From Pseudomonas quercus (lineage in GTDB: Bacteria; Pseudomonadota; Gammaproteobacteria; Pseudomonadales; Pseudomonadaceae), in NCBI RefSeq assembly GCF_012033695.1, contig NZ_JAAVJI010000002.1, positions 496,001-560,000 on the forward strand: 64,000 bases of DNA. Reading direction: 5' to 3'. Numbering within the stretch: the stretch's first letter is position 1; each line of letters starts with the position of its first letter. Positions 27,959 to 36,175 of this stretch are shown in pieces. The notes beneath the pieces were generated by a model, which saw nothing but the letters and a program-made list of their open reading frames with translations, was not told the DNA's origin and made no database searches. Position numbers and translations under genes: made by a program.

Positions 27959-29407
27959 TTAGCGACGGGGAAGGTACAGTGTCACCCGCAAGCCACCTGC
28001 GGGTAGGTTCTGAAGGGTGATCTCACCCCCATGGCTATGGGCGATGTTGCGTGCGATACCTAGCCCCAAACCGTAGCCCTGCTGGTTGCTGGACAAACGC
28101 ACATGGGGCTCGAACACCGTTTCCAAGCGTTGCGCGGGTACACCAGGCCCTTCGTCGTCCACATGGAGCACAAAGGCCTTTGCCGAATCCTCCACAAACA
28201 GGTGCGCCCGGTCGCCATACTTGAGCGCATTGTCGATCAGGTTGCCCATGCAGCGCTTGAGTGCCAGCGGCTTGCCCCGGTAGGCGCGGCGCGCCCCCCC
28301 TTCCAGGGTCACACGGCCCTCTCCGGCCTGCCCAAGGTACGGCTCCACCAGGCAATCAAGCACTTGGTTGAGGTCCACCCGCTCGATGTTCTCGTGAATG
28401 TCTGTGTCTTTCACGCACTGCAGAGCACCTTTTACCAACAGGTCCAGCTCGTCCAAATCCCGGTTGAAGCGTGTATGCAGTGTTTCATCCTCCAGCAGCT
28501 CGACACGCAGGCGCAGCCGGGTAATAGGCGTACGCAGGTCATGGGAAATGGCGCTGAACAGCAGGCTGCGCTCCGTCAGGTAACGGCTGATACGATCGCG
28601 CATGGCATTGAAGGCACGGCTGACTTCCATGACTTCGCTCCCACCCCCTTCGGCAAGGGGCTTTTGGGGTTCTTCACCCAGCGACAATTCGCGCGCCGCC
28701 TGGGCCAACCGTTTCAAGGGGCGGCTTTGCCAATGCACCAGCAACCCGATGAACACCAGCAGGAAGGCGCTGGTCAGCCCAATGAATAGCAATTGCTGGG
28801 CAGGCAGGCCCTCCTCGTCCAGGCTGGTGTAGGGCTCGGGCAATAGTGAAGCAATGTACAGCCACTCCCCGTCACCCAAGTGTATCTGGGTCACCATCAC
28901 CGGCGGGTTGACCGGTTCCAGGGTCAAGGCGTAATGCGCCCAGGAGCGCGGCAAATCGTCCAAGGCCAACCCGCTGTTGAATATGCGCAGGTCCTGCGGC
29001 GTCACGAACTGCACCGTCAAGCTCACCTGCTCCCCCAATTGCTGGTGAAGTACGGCCTCCACGGCACTGACCACTGCCTGGCGCCGGGGCGAGGGGCCTA
29101 ACACCCGCATGCTCAAGGGCTTGTCGTTGAGGGACACGAAGAACCGTGTTCCGCCCATGCTGCGCAACTGGTCCAGCACCAGTGGCCGGTAGGCCAATGG
29201 CAGAGAGCGGAAATAGCTGACACTGGCCGACATGGAATGCGCCAGGCTGCGAGCGCTGGTTACGACACCCTCCAGCTGGGTTTCCCGTAGTTGAGACAGC
29301 CAAATGACGCTGGACAGGGTTTGCGCCAGCAACACCGCCAGCAATGTCAGCATCAGCATGCGCCCCAGCAACGAGCGTGGCAGGGGCAGGCGTTTAAGCA
29401 GCGACAA
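27959..29407 (-). CDS. gtrS: Sensor histidine kinase GtrS
   Basis: About 482 residues. An N-terminal membrane segment (MLMLTLLAVLLAQTLSSVIWL) is followed by a periplasmic sensor of about 150 residues, a second membrane segment (LLFIGLTSAFLLVFIGLLV), HAMP, HisKA (AISHDLRTPITRLRLR) and HATPase with NLIDNALKYG and GYGLGLGIARNI. In pseudomonads GtrS senses 2-ketogluconate or 6-phosphogluconate and works with GltR. The start is taken as TTG at 29407, overlapping gltR by 14 bases; an ATG at 29431 is also in frame. Confidence 0.85.
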   Translation of the reverse strand: MSLLKRLPLPRSLLGRMLMLTLLAVLLAQTLSSVIWLSQLRETQLEGVVTSARSLAHSMSASVSYFRSLPLAYRPLVLDQLRSMGGTRFFVSLNDKPLSMRVLGPSPRRQAVVSAVEAVLHQQLGEQVSLTVQFVTPQDLRIFNSGLALDDLPRSWAHYALTLEPVNPPVMVTQIHLGDGEWLYIASLLPEPYTSLDEEGLPAQQLLFIGLTSAFLLVFIGLLVHWQSRPLKRLAQAARELSLGEEPQKPLAEGGGSEVMEVSRAFNAMRDRISRYLTERSLLFSAISHDLRTPITRLRLRVELLEDETLHTRFNRDLDELDLLVKGALQCVKDTDIHENIERVDLNQVLDCLVEPYLGQAGEGRVTLEGGARRAYRGKPLALKRCMGNLIDNALKYGDRAHLFVEDSAKAFVLHVDDEGPGVPAQRLETVFEPHVRLSSNQQGYGLGLGIARNIAHSHGGEITLQNLPAGGLRVTLYLPRR

Positions 29408-30113
29408 CGTGAGCGGCCAGCAGGTACCCACTGCCGCGTACAGTACGGATCAGCCGAGGCGGTTTGTCTGTATCGCGCAGCCGTTGCCGCAGGCGGCTGA
29501 CGGCCATGTCAACGATGCGGTCCAGGGGCATGGGTTCACGGCCGCGGGTCGCATTGCCAATGGTGTCGCGGTCCAGAATCTGTTGGGGGTGGTCCAGGAA
29601 CAGCTTGAGCAAGGCGAAATCCGCGCCGGAAAGAATGACCTCTTCGCCGTCCACATGGAACAGGCGGTGGCTGATTACATCCAGCCGCCACTCATCGAAG
29701 GCGAGCAGCTCGCTGACGCGCTCGCTGCCAAATTGGGCCCGCCGTAGCAAGGCCTTGATACGGGCCTGCAATTCGCGGGGGCTGAAGGGTTTGCCAAGGT
29801 AGTCGTCCGCCCCCAGCTCCAGGCCCACGATGCGGTCGGCCTCGTCGGAACTGGCAGTGAGCATGATAATGGGCACATGGGCCTGCCGAGGGTGCTGGCG
29901 CGCCCACCGGCACAGGCTGAAGCCGTCTTCATCGGGCAGCATGATGTCCAGGATGACCAGGTCTACGCTGGCCGCGTTGAACGCGTCACGAAAGCCCTGG
30001 CCATCGCTGACCGCATGAACCTGGAAGCCGGCGCGGCCCAGGTATGTGGTCAGCAGCTCTCGAATGTCCTGGTCGTCGTCTACCAGAAGGATGGTTTTGC
30101 CGGCAGTGGTCAC
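29394..30113 (-). CDS. gltR: Response regulator GltR
   Basis: A 239-residue OmpR-type regulator: receiver with VDDDQDIRE and phospho-acceptor in LVILDIMLPDEDGF, then a winged-helix DNA-binding domain (SGADFALLKLFLDHP, RTVRGSGYLL). GTG start (VTTAGKTILL). Known GltR controls the glucose transport genes; here gene order glk-gltR-gtrS-epimerase-gtsABCD-oprB fits that role. Confidence 0.88.
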   Translation of the reverse strand: MTTAGKTILLVDDDQDIRELLTTYLGRAGFQVHAVSDGQGFRDAFNAASVDLVILDIMLPDEDGFSLCRWARQHPRQAHVPIIMLTASSDEADRIVGLELGADDYLGKPFSPRELQARIKALLRRAQFGSERVSELLAFDEWRLDVISHRLFHVDGEEVILSGADFALLKLFLDHPQQILDRDTIGNATRGREPMPLDRIVDMAVSRLRQRLRDTDKPPRLIRTVRGSGYLLAAHVVAA

Positions 30114-30167
30114 AGCGTTTATTTCCCGTCAGCCCGGGTCGTCGCCCGTTCGACGCCGATTAGACGC

Positions 30168-31124
30168 TCAAGCTGCCCCTTCCCGCAAGGCCACACCGGC
30201 ACCAATCAGGCCGGAAAACTCGGCCGTGACCACCCAGACCGGTACATTTGAGAAATATCCGCTCATGCAACCCTTGTCTGCGAAGCTGTCCTTGAAACCG
30301 CTGGCCAGGAACAGCTCGATGAATTTAGGGATCACACCGCCCACAATGTACACACCGCCCAACCCACCGACGGTCAATACGTTGTTACCCGCCACCCGCC
30401 CCAGGAAACGGCAGAACTGGTCGATGGTCTGGCAGGCCACGTCATCACCCTTGAGCGCCAGCTCGGTCACCTGTGACGGCGAAGTTGCCTTGGCTACGCG
30501 GTCATCCACGGCACAGATCGCCTGGTAGAGCCGCAACAGGCCACCGCCGCTGAGAATGGTTTCGGCGCTGACATGGCCGATTTCATCTTGGATATGCTGG
30601 CGCAGTTTGGCTTCACGCGCATTGCCCACAGGCAGGTCCACATGGCCTCCCTCCCCCGGCAAAGCCATATAGTGGCCGTTTTCCAGGCGAAGCAACGTGC
30701 CCACGCCCAGGCCCGTGCCCGGCCCGATGACCACAGCAGGCCGGCGCGGCTGTGCCTGGCCTTCACACACGGTCTTGAATTCGCCTTCCTGCAGCTGCGT
30801 CATGCCTAACGCCATGGCAGTGAAGTCATTGATCAACAGCAACCGCTGCACACTCAACGTGCTGCAAAACGCCTTCTGGCTGATCCGCCAATGGCTGTTG
30901 GTGAACCGGAACTCATCGCCGGACACCGGCCCGGCTACCGCCAGGCAGACGGAACTGATCGCACCGGCAGCCAGGCCCTGGTCTTTGAGGTACTGACCAA
31001 TAGCTTGCTCGGGGCTGGTGTAATCGGCGGTGGCAAACACCTGAACTGCCCGGATGGCCCCATTTTCCCACAGGGCGAAACGTGCATTGGTGCCGCCGAT
31101 ATCACCTACCAGTGACAATGTCAT
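30168..31124 (-). CDS. glk: Glucokinase
   Basis: Phosphorylates cytoplasmic glucose with ATP. The 318-residue protein has the phosphate-binding [15 protein letters not shown] at the N-terminus, catalytic [12 protein letters not shown], and [10 protein letters not shown]. Its start overlaps the edd stop by four bases (31121-31124), showing translational coupling. Confidence 0.94.
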   Translation of the reverse strand: MTLSLVGDIGGTNARFALWENGAIRAVQVFATADYTSPEQAIGQYLKDQGLAAGAISSVCLAVAGPVSGDEFRFTNSHWRISQKAFCSTLSVQRLLLINDFTAMALGMTQLQEGEFKTVCEGQAQPRRPAVVIGPGTGLGVGTLLRLENGHYMALPGEGGHVDLPVGNAREAKLRQHIQDEIGHVSAETILSGGGLLRLYQAICAVDDRVAKATSPSQVTELALKGDDVACQTIDQFCRFLGRVAGNNVLTVGGLGGVYIVGGVIPKFIELFLASGFKDSFADKGCMSGYFSNVPVWVVTAEFSGLIGAGVALREGAA

Positions 31125-32947
31125 GTAAGGGCTCCCAAAGCCGAGGTAAAGGCGCTGGCGCCCTGCTCGGCCGAGCTGAACGCCACGCGCATGAAACTGA
31201 ACAGTTCGCGACCACAGCCCACGCTGCTGTCGATTGTAGGCACGGCGGGTTCACGTGCGGCAAATTCGGCAGGGTCTACCTTGATTTCAAGGGTCCCGGT
31301 CGTGCCGTCTACGCGAATGATGTCACCATCACGCACCCTGGCCAGCGGCCCACCCGCTGCCCCTTCAGGGCACACGTGGATCGCGGCCGGGATCTTGCCC
31401 GAAGCACCTGACATTCGTCCATCAGTAACCAACGCTACTTTGAAACCCCGGTCCTGCAACACGCCCAGGAACGGCGTCATCTTATGCAACTCCGGCATGC
31501 CGTTGGCACGCGGCCCCTGGAATCGCATAACGGCCACCAGGTCGCGCTCCAGCTCGCCTGCCTTGAACGCGTCGGCCAAGGCCTGCTGGTCCTCGAACAC
31601 CCGGGCGGGGGCTTCGACCACACGGAATTCAGGCGCCACAGCCGACACCTTCATCACGCCCCTGCCCAGGTTGCCTTCCATCACCCGAAGCCCGCCTTCG
31701 GTAGAGAACGGTCGGCTGGCCGGGCGCAGGATGGCTTCGTCCAGGCTGGCCACTGGGCCTTCACGGAACACCACGTTGCCGTTGTCCAGGAAAGGTTCAC
31801 GGGTGTAGGCCTTGAGGCCCTTGCCCATCACCGTGTTCACGTCCTCATGCAGCAGGCCGGCCTCCAGCAGTTCGCGGATCAGGAACGCCATGCCACCCGC
31901 CGCCTGGAAGTGGTTGATGTCGGCTTTGCCGTTGGGGTACACGTTGGACAGCGTTGGCACTACCTCGGAGAGGTCGGCCATGTCTTTCCAGGTCAACTGG
32001 ATGCCAGCGGCCATGGCGATCGCGGGCAGGTGCAGTGTGTGGTTGGTGGAGCCGCCCGTGGCGTGCAGGGCCACGCAGGCGTTGACCAATGCCCGCTCGT
32101 CCACGATTTCACCCAAGGGCATGAAGGCGCCGCTGGCTTTGGTAATGCGCGTCACTTGCTGTGCGGCTTCCACTGTGAGCGCTTCGCGCAGCGGCGTATT
32201 GGGGTTGATGAAGGACGAGCCTGGCAGGTGCAGGCCCATCACTTCCATCACCAACTGGTTGGTATTGGCGGTGCCGTAGAACGTGCAGGTGCCAGGGGCG
32301 TGGTAGGAGTTCATCTCCGACTCCAGCAATTCCTCGCGGGTAGCCTTGCCTTCGGCGTAGCGCTGGCGCACATCCGCTTTCTGCTTGTTGGAGATCCCCG
32401 AGGGCATGGGGCCGCCTGGCACGAAAATGGTCGGCAAGTGGCCAAAGCGCAGTGCGCCGATCATCAGGCCGGGCACAATCTTGTCGCAGATGCCCAGGCA
32501 CAAAGCGGCGTCGAACATGTTGTGAGACAACGCCACGGCCGTGGCCATGGCAATGGTTTCGCGGCTGGCGATGGACAACTCCATACCCGGCTCGCCTTGC
32601 GTCACACCATCGCACATGGCGGGTACACCACCGGCGAACTGCCCCACCGAGCCCATTTCACGCAGTGCGGCCTTGATCACCTCAGGGTAGCGCTCATAGG
32701 GCTGGTGGGCCGACAGCATGTCGTTGTAGGCCGACACGATAGCCACGTTGGCCGCATTGAGCAGGCGTAGCTGGTGCTTGTCCTCCGCGCCGCACCCGGC
32801 CACGCCATGGGCAAAGTTGGCGCATTGCAGCTTGCCGCGCTGAGGCCCCTCGGTCGCGGCGGCACGGATCATGGCCAGGTAACGCTCGCGCGTGGGGCGG
32901 CTGCGTTCGATCAGCCGTTGGGTAACCTCGAGGACGCGGGGATGCAT
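31121..32947 (-). CDS. edd: 6-phosphogluconate dehydratase
   Basis: Dehydrates 6-phosphogluconate to KDPG. The 608-residue protein belongs to the IlvD/Edd family; cysteine-containing motifs for the iron-sulfur cluster are [12 protein letters not shown] and [14 protein letters not shown], and [15 protein letters not shown] lies near the C-terminus. First gene of an edd-glk-gltR-gtrS unit, divergent from gap with operators between. Confidence 0.95.
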   Translation of the reverse strand: MHPRVLEVTQRLIERSRPTRERYLAMIRAAATEGPQRGKLQCANFAHGVAGCGAEDKHQLRLLNAANVAIVSAYNDMLSAHQPYERYPEVIKAALREMGSVGQFAGGVPAMCDGVTQGEPGMELSIASRETIAMATAVALSHNMFDAALCLGICDKIVPGLMIGALRFGHLPTIFVPGGPMPSGISNKQKADVRQRYAEGKATREELLESEMNSYHAPGTCTFYGTANTNQLVMEVMGLHLPGSSFINPNTPLREALTVEAAQQVTRITKASGAFMPLGEIVDERALVNACVALHATGGSTNHTLHLPAIAMAAGIQLTWKDMADLSEVVPTLSNVYPNGKADINHFQAAGGMAFLIRELLEAGLLHEDVNTVMGKGLKAYTREPFLDNGNVVFREGPVASLDEAILRPASRPFSTEGGLRVMEGNLGRGVMKVSAVAPEFRVVEAPARVFEDQQALADAFKAGELERDLVAVMRFQGPRANGMPELHKMTPFLGVLQDRGFKVALVTDGRMSGASGKIPAAIHVCPEGAAGGPLARVRDGDIIRVDGTTGTLEIKVDPAEFAAREPAVPTIDSSVGCGRELFSFMRVAFSSAEQGASAFTSALGALT

Positions 32948-33068
32948 GTAAGACTCCAGGCTTTCAGTGGGACCGTTGTCGGGCGCTGCAAAAGGATCCG
33001 CCTGGTTTCAAATCTTTCAACTTAACTGCCAGGGGTCGATCAAAAGACAGAGCCGTACCGGTCACGCG

Positions 33069-33083
33069 TTGTAGATAAAACAA
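33069..33083. promoter_or_regulatory. HexR operator, edd side
   Basis: TTGT-AGATAAA-ACAA is an exact match to the TTGT-N7/8-ACAA pattern known for HexR in P. putida. It lies 122 bases before edd and 129 bases before gap. Confidence 0.75.
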
Positions 33084-33130
33084 AATTCTGCCATTAAAAA
33101 GGCTTGTTTTCTATTTCTATGCGAATAATC

Positions 33131-33145
33131 TTGTAATTCCAACAA
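33131..33145. promoter_or_regulatory. HexR operator, gap side
   Basis: TTGT-AATTCCA-ACAA is a second exact match to the HexR pattern, 48 bases after the first and 67 bases before the gap start, in a position to cover the gap promoter. Confidence 0.75.
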
Positions 33146-33211
33146 CAAAACAGATTTTCGCGGTTCCGGCTATGGTTTGGAAACGCTCACACTCTGACAG
33201 TAGGTAATGCC

Positions 33212-34213
33212 ATGACCATTCGCATCGCAATCAATGGCTTCGGCCGCATCGGCCGAAACGTCCTTCGTGCACTGTATACCCAGGGGTACCGTCAGGACCT
33301 GCAGGTCGTCGCCATCAACGACTTGGGTGACAGTGCCATGAATGCCCACTTGCTCAAATACGACACCGTGCACGGTACGTTTGATGCCACAGTCGAGCAC
33401 GATGAAAACGGCCTGAGTGTCAATGGAGACCGCATCGCGGTGTCGGCGATCCGCAACCCGGCGGAATTGCCATGGAAAGCCAACAATGTAGACGTTGTGT
33501 TCGAATGCACCGGTTTTTTCACCGACCGTGAAAAGGCTGCTGCGCACCTTACCGCCGGCGCTGGCAAGGTCATCATCTCGGCACCCGCCAAGGGCGCAGA
33601 TGCCACGGTGGTGTATGGGGTCAACGATGACGTGCTGACCGCCTCCCATCAGGTCATCTCCAACGCCAGTTGCACCACCAACTGCCTGGCACCCGTGGCG
33701 CAGGTACTGGAACGCGAACTGGGTATCGAACAAGGCCTGATGACCACCATCCATGCCTACACCAATGACCAGAACCTGATTGACGTGTACCACACCGACC
33801 CCTTCCGGGCGCGCTCGGCCACCCAGTCGATGATTCCGAGCAAGACCGGCGCGGCTGAAGCCGTTGGCCTGGTGTTGCCAGCGCTGGCCGGCAAGTTCAC
33901 AGGCATGGCCGTGCGCGTGCCCGTGATCAATGTGTCTGTGGTGGACCTGACCATCAACGTCAAGCGTGATACCACGGTTGCCGAGGTCAATGCCCTGATG
34001 AAGGCCGCAGCCGAAGGCTCCAAGGTGCTGGGTTACAACACCCTGCCGCTGGTGTCATGCGACTTCAACAACAACCCGCTGTCCTCGATCTTCGATGCCA
34101 ATCACACCAAAGTCATCGGCCGTATGGTCAAGGTCATGGCGTGGTACGACAACGAATGGGGCTTCTCCAACCGTATGCTGGATAACTGCCTGGCACTGTG
34201 TAACGCCAAGTAA
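33212..34213 (+). CDS. gap: Glyceraldehyde-3-phosphate dehydrogenase, type I
   Basis: A 333-residue GAPDH: NAD-binding [15 protein letters not shown] and catalytic cysteine C154 in [14 protein letters not shown]. In P. putida this paralogue (gap-1) belongs to the HexR regulon and acts on the triose phosphate released by Eda. It is divergent from edd. Confidence 0.95.
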   Translation: MTIRIAINGFGRIGRNVLRALYTQGYRQDLQVVAINDLGDSAMNAHLLKYDTVHGTFDATVEHDENGLSVNGDRIAVSAIRNPAELPWKANNVDVVFECTGFFTDREKAAAHLTAGAGKVIISAPAKGADATVVYGVNDDVLTASHQVISNASCTTNCLAPVAQVLERELGIEQGLMTTIHAYTNDQNLIDVYHTDPFRARSATQSMIPSKTGAAEAVGLVLPALAGKFTGMAVRVPVINVSVVDLTINVKRDTTVAEVNALMKAAAEGSKVLGYNTLPLVSCDFNNNPLSSIFDANHTKVIGRMVKVMAWYDNEWGFSNRMLDNCLALCNAK

Positions 34214-34246
34214 TGGTTTCTCGGTGGGGCTGACTTGACCGGCTGA

Positions 34247-34265
34247 AAAGATGAGAAGCATTATC
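34247..34265. promoter_or_regulatory. Fur box upstream of the ECF sigma gene
   Basis: The 19 bases ending AAGCATTATC match the Fur consensus at 14 of 19 positions by eye, with the right half CATTATC perfect. It lies 31 bases before the sigma factor start, fitting iron repression of a heme-uptake locus. Confidence 0.65.
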
Positions 34266-34296
34266 ATCTGACCTCCGTAGCCAGGTCGTCCCCCCC

Positions 34297-34812
34297 GTGA
34301 ATCCGTCCCGCCTCGACGCTGTCTTTCTGCGTCACCGCCTCAGCCTGCTGCGTACCCTTCACAGTATGGTAGGCGACCCACACGTCGCCGAAGACCTGCT
34401 GCATGACACATGGCTACGGGTGTCGCGGGCGCTGGCGGGCTATCACGTGGAACACCTTGAACCCTTCGTTTTTCAAACCGCCCGCCGCCTGGCGCTCGAC
34501 CACCTGCGTACCCAGCGCCGGCACACGTGCATCCTGGACGGTGACCTGCCCTTGCAGGTTGTGCACAACATTCCCCAAGAAGGCAGCACCGCCGAAGACG
34601 CTGCGTACACCGATCAGCTCCTCCAGCGCCTGAGCAGGCGGGTCGCTCGGCTTACGCCACGACAACGCAGCATCTTCATTGAGAACCGGTTACACGGCCA
34701 GCCTTGCCCAGCCATTGCTCGGGCATTAGGGGTCTCGGCCAGCACCGTACAGAAGGAACTCAAGCAGGTAATGCGGATATGCCAGCAGGTCACAGAGGGC
34801 ACCGGTGAATGA
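34297..34812 (+). CDS. ECF sigma factor, FecI/HasI-like
   Basis: A 171-residue iron-starvation type sigma factor: region 2 spans HRLSLLRTLHSMVGDPHVAEDLLHDTW... and AGYHVEHLEPFVFQTARRLA; region 4 includes RLTPRQRSIFIENRLHG and the helix-turn-helix ending SASTVQKELKQVMR. GTG start. The receptor at 36176 has the signalling domain such sigma factors serve. The FecR-like anti-sigma gene normally next is absent. About 60 bases of its 3' end (34746-34806) have been copied nine times in the array that follows. Confidence 0.88.
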   Translation: MNPSRLDAVFLRHRLSLLRTLHSMVGDPHVAEDLLHDTWLRVSRALAGYHVEHLEPFVFQTARRLALDHLRTQRRHTCILDGDLPLQVVHNIPQEGSTAEDAAYTDQLLQRLSRRVARLTPRQRSIFIENRLHGQPCPAIARALGVSASTVQKELKQVMRICQQVTEGTGE

Positions 34813-34839
34813 CAGGCCTGCGCGCAACGCCTTAAGCTA

Positions 34840-36060
34840 CCTGTAAGCGCCTGCGAAGCGGGCGAAATGATGTTCGCAGGCTTACGCCTACTCCCACAAA
34901 GACTGTGCTGCGTGCAGAAGAAACTCAGGCAGGTAATGCGGACATGCAAGCAGCTCACAGAAGGTACCTGTAGGAGCCTGCGAAGCGGGCGAATAATGTT
35001 CGCAGGCTTACGCCTACTCACACAAAGGCTGTGCCCCGTGCAGAAGGAACTCAGGCAGGTAATGCGGCTATGAAAGCAGGTTACAAAAGGTACCTGTCGG
35101 CGCCTGCGAAGCGGGCGAAATGATGTCCGCAGGCTTACGCCTACTCCCACAAAGGCTGTGCCCCGTGCAGAAGAAACTCAGGCAGGTAATGCGGACATGC
35201 AAGCAGGTCGCAGAAGGTACCTGTGGGAGCCTGCGAAGCGGGCGAATGATGTTCGCAGGCTTACGCCTACTCCCTCAAAGGCTGTGCGGCGTGCAGAAGG
35301 AACTCAGGCAAGTAATGCGGACATGCAAGCAGCTCACAGAAGGTACCTGTGGGAGCCTGCCAAGCGGGCGAATGATGTTCGCAGGCTTACGCCTACTTAC
35401 ACAAAGGCTGTGCCGCGTGCAGAAGGAACTCAGGCAGGTAATTCGGCTATGAAAGCAGGTCACAGAAGGTACCTGTGGGAGCCTGCGAAGCGGGCGAAAT
35501 GATGTCCGCAGGCTTACGCCTACTCCCACAAAAACTGTGCCCCGTGCAGAAGAAACTCAGGCAGGTAATGCGGACATGCAAGCAGGTCGCGGAAGGTACC
35601 TGTGGGAGCCTGCGAAGCGGGCGAAATGATGTCCGCAGGCTTACGCCTACTCCCACAAAGGCTGTGCCCCGTGCAGAAGGAACTCAGGCAGGTAATGCGG
35701 ACATGCAAGCAGCTCACAGAAGGTACCTGTGAGAGCCTGCGAAGCGGGCGAAATAATCTTCGCAGGCTTACGCCTACTCCCACAAAGGCTGTGCCCCGTG
35801 CAGAAGAAACTCAGGCAGGTAATGCGGCTATGAAAGCAGCTCACAGAAGGTACCTGTGAGAGCCTGCTAAGCAGGCGAAATAATCTTCGCAGGCTTACGC
35901 CTACTCCCACAAAGGCTGTGCCCCGTGCAGAAGGAACTCAGGCAGGTAATGCGGACATGCGAGCAGCTCACAGAAGGTACCTGTGGGAGCCTGCGAAGCG
36001 GGCGAAATGATGTCCGCAGGCTTACAGTTACTCACACAAAGACTGTACCCCATGGCACTG
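34840..36060 (+). repeat. Tandem array of a 127-base composite repeat (sigma-gene 3' end + REP-like palindrome)
   Basis: Nine copies of a block resembling the sigma gene 3' end alternate with ten copies of a REP-like palindrome. The anchor CAGGTAATGCGG (or a close variant) begins at 34765 in the gene itself and at 34930, 35056, 35183, 35309, 35435, 35562, 35689, 35816 and 35943. Spacing inside the array is 126 or 127 bases; the first step is 165 because 38 bases after the stop codon are missing from the copies. Copies fall in a three-unit pattern (GACATGCAAG, GCTATGAAAG, GACATGCAAG) repeated three times, so there is a higher-order period of about 380 bases. Short open frames inside shift frame at each unit and are not genes. 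Confidence 0.95.
34849..34908 (+). repeat. REP-like palindrome, first copy
   Basis: Arms GCCTGCGAA and TTCGCAGGC enclose GCGGGCGAAATGATG. In most later copies an outer pair GTGGGAG/CTCCCAC adds to the stem. The form and the GTGGGAGCC...CTCCCACAAA ends resemble REP elements frequent in P. putida. Later copies start near 34969, 35095, 35222, 35349, 35475, 35602, 35728, 35855 and 35982. Confidence 0.7.
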
Positions 36061-36175
36061 AACAACCCACCCAAAACCCTCCACGTCACCTGCTGAAAAA
36101 ATTTACGCATTTGCCTCGCTCATTCGTCTCGTCTTTCTGCCAATGCAAACCATTCGCATCAAGACGGAGCTATTC

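Noticed and set aside
31484..32770. A 428-residue open frame antisense to edd
   Set aside because: Shadow of edd; composition is low-complexity H/Q/G-rich, and edd is certain from its motifs.
34840..36060. CRISPR array
   Set aside because: The period is 127 bases with near-identical units and no short repeats separated by unique spacers; no cas genes are nearby.
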